From an uncultured Prevotella sp. (GTDB lineage: Bacteria; Bacteroidota; Bacteroidia; Bacteroidales; Bacteroidaceae), in NCBI GenBank assembly GCA_934254985.1, contig CAKQMS010000026.1, positions 1 through 42,781 on the forward strand: a stretch of 42,781 bases of DNA, in the 5' to 3' direction. A model generated the notes under the pieces. That model was not told where the DNA came from. It worked only from the letters and a program-made list of their open reading frames with translations, and ran no database searches. Each line of letters begins with the position of its first letter. Positions within the stretch are counted from its first letter, which is position 1. Below are positions 41,561 through 42,781 of this stretch, one piece after another. The position numbers and the translations under genes were made by a program.

Positions 41561-42475
41561 ATGGAACCATTCAGAGTTTATATCCTCGGTTGCGGTAGCG
41601 CCACACCAACATTGAAACATAACTGTTCGTCGCAGATAGTAGAAGTCCGCGGCAAATGCTTCATGGTAGATTGTGGCGAGGGCACCCAAATGCAGTTGCG
41701 CTTGTCGCGTATCAAGTTCACACGCCTCAGCGCCGTCTTCATCTCCCATCTGCATGGCGACCATTGCTTTGGTCTCATTGGCTTAATCTCCACCTTTGGC
41801 ATGCTTGGTCGCACAGCACCTTTGCATATCTATGCTCCTGCAGGTTTCGAGCCTATGCTCAATGCCATGCTCGAAATGTTTTGTCAGGGACTGGAATACG
41901 AGGTGGTGTTTCATGGCGTAGACACCACGCAGAATAAAGTTATCTACGAAGACCGCAGCCTGACTATCGAAACCATACCGCTGTCGCATCGCATAGCATG
42001 TTGCGGATTCCTGTTCCGTGAAAAACCTGGCAACAGGCATATCAATCGCGAAATGGTGGACTTCTATCATGTGCCTTTGTCGCAGCTCAACAATATCCGT
42101 GCGGGAGCCTCGTGGACAACCGAAGAGGGCGACGTTATTCCAAACGAGCGTCTCACATTCCCTGCCGACCCTGTGCGCAGCTACGCCTATTGTTCCGACA
42201 CCCGCTATATGGCGCAGCTATACAAGCTTGTCGAGAATGTCACCTTATTATACCACGAAGCCACCTACGCTTCCGATTCCGAAGATCGTGCTCGTCTCTA
42301 CTATCATTCCACGGCTGCTCAGGCTGCCCGTGTGGCTCGAGATGCTCATGTCCAGACCCTCATGCTCGGACATTTCTCGTCGCGCTACGAGAATGAGAAA
42401 ATTCTGTTGGCCGAGGCTCAAGCCATTTTCCCTTGCACCATCCTCGCCAACGAAAAACTCTCGGTGGAGTTGTAA
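41561..42475 (+). CDS. rnz: Ribonuclease Z
   Basis: This 304-residue protein has the metallo-beta-lactamase motif HLHGDH (63-68), the N-terminal GCGSATPT, and DCGEGTQMQL (37-46). Later metal and catalytic motifs are YCSDTRY, LYHEATYA and LGHFSSRY near the C-terminus. The length fits the short bacterial enzyme. It trims tRNA 3' ends. The gene overlaps nothing, and a 22-bp-period repeat array begins two bases after its stop. Confidence 0.95.
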   Translation: MEPFRVYILGCGSATPTLKHNCSSQIVEVRGKCFMVDCGEGTQMQLRLSRIKFTRLSAVFISHLHGDHCFGLIGLISTFGMLGRTAPLHIYAPAGFEPMLNAMLEMFCQGLEYEVVFHGVDTTQNKVIYEDRSLTIETIPLSHRIACCGFLFREKPGNRHINREMVDFYHVPLSQLNNIRAGASWTTEEGDVIPNERLTFPADPVRSYAYCSDTRYMAQLYKLVENVTLLYHEATYASDSEDRARLYYHSTAAQAARVARDAHVQTLMLGHFSSRYENEKILLAEAQAIFPCTILANEKLSVEL

Positions 42476-42477
42476 TC

Positions 42478-42609
42478 CGACAGTTCGTTGTGTTTCGTGC
42501 GACTATTCGCTCCTGCAGTTTCGATTATTCGCATGTGCTTTTTCGATTACTCGCGTGGCGCCTTTCGGGTAGTCGCATAAGCTTGTGCGCCTTATCGGCT
42601 TTTTAGGAC
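42478..42609 (+). repeat. About six 22-bp-period repeats after RNase Z
   Basis: Units start at 42478, 42500, 42522, 42544, 42566 and (degenerate) 42588. Each begins with a core like CGAYTAYTCGC, followed by 11 bases ending mostly in T. With the preceding G, the second unit's core is an imperfect palindrome, GCGACTATTCGC. No reading frame I would support crosses it. The remaining 172 bases of the window (42610-42781) are AT-rich with nothing recognised. Confidence 0.8.
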
Positions 42610-42781
42610 TTTGTGTGCAGTTGTTGCTGCGCTATTTGCTGTGAGAATTAATAATTGCTTGTGGCTCGTTGTATTTCTGATGCGAAGTTACAACATTCGG
42701 ATAGTCTGTCTTTTCCTGAATAAGGTTGACTCTATTTTACCTCTTTAATTTAACATTTCAAATTCCGTACTGATTTAGTTG

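Noticed and set aside
42478..42609. CRISPR array
   Set aside because: The units are directly adjacent with a 22-bp period and degenerate cores; there are no 28-36-bp repeats with unique spacers and no cas genes.

Overview
The window reads as chromosomal DNA of a Bacteroidota member, most likely Prevotellaceae (Prevotella/Segatella-like). The reasons are a SusC/SusD pair, TAnnTTTG-type -7 promoter boxes, an RprX/RprY-like two-component pair, an EF-G2 paralog and Bacteroidales-type lipoprotein signals. I see no rRNA, tRNA, CRISPR array, integrase or transposase.

Left half (about 0.5-26 kb): a host-glycan utilisation locus in two divergent arms around a 430-bp control region (10192-10621). The minus arm runs from 10191 down to 802 as a five-gene operon: ROK sugar kinase, NagB, a NagB-like/LmbE fusion, GH20 beta-hexosaminidase and GH2 beta-galactosidase. 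The plus arm starts with a ROK-family repressor, followed by a GH29 alpha-L-fucosidase, a 59-codon GH16 remnant, SusC, SusD and a strong terminator. Three serine-type sulfatases with an embedded sulfatase-maturating radical SAM enzyme (anSME) and a GH33 sialidase follow. Together these enzymes would remove sialic acid, fucose and sulfate, cut Gal and GlcNAc(GalNAc), and feed GlcNAc through kinase and NagB into glycolysis. The inferred target is sulfated, sialylated and fucosylated N-acetyllactosamine-type glycan, such as mucin O-glycan or keratan-like chains. No nagA and no nan genes are present. The LmbE half of the fusion is a candidate for the missing deacetylase, because its NagB half has lost three deaminase catalytic residues.

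Right half (about 26-42.8 kb): mostly housekeeping genes. These are hemW; an EF-G2-type translation factor lacking the GTPase histidine; an NfeD/flotillin pair; the RprX/RprY-like pair; endonuclease III; an endonuclease/exonuclease/phosphatase-family protein; a lipoprotein clostripain-family protease downstream of valS; mazG; a small lipoprotein; and RNase Z.

The intergenic spaces are unusually rich in short repeats: heptamer TTCACTC arrays at three places (29491-29695, 31653-31673, 34964-34998), a 22-bp-period array after RNase Z (42478-42609), and 20-25-bp tandem duplications at three gene boundaries in the sulfatase cluster. The most notable items are the NagB-like/LmbE fusion, the EF-G2 active-site change, the GH16 remnant and these repeats.
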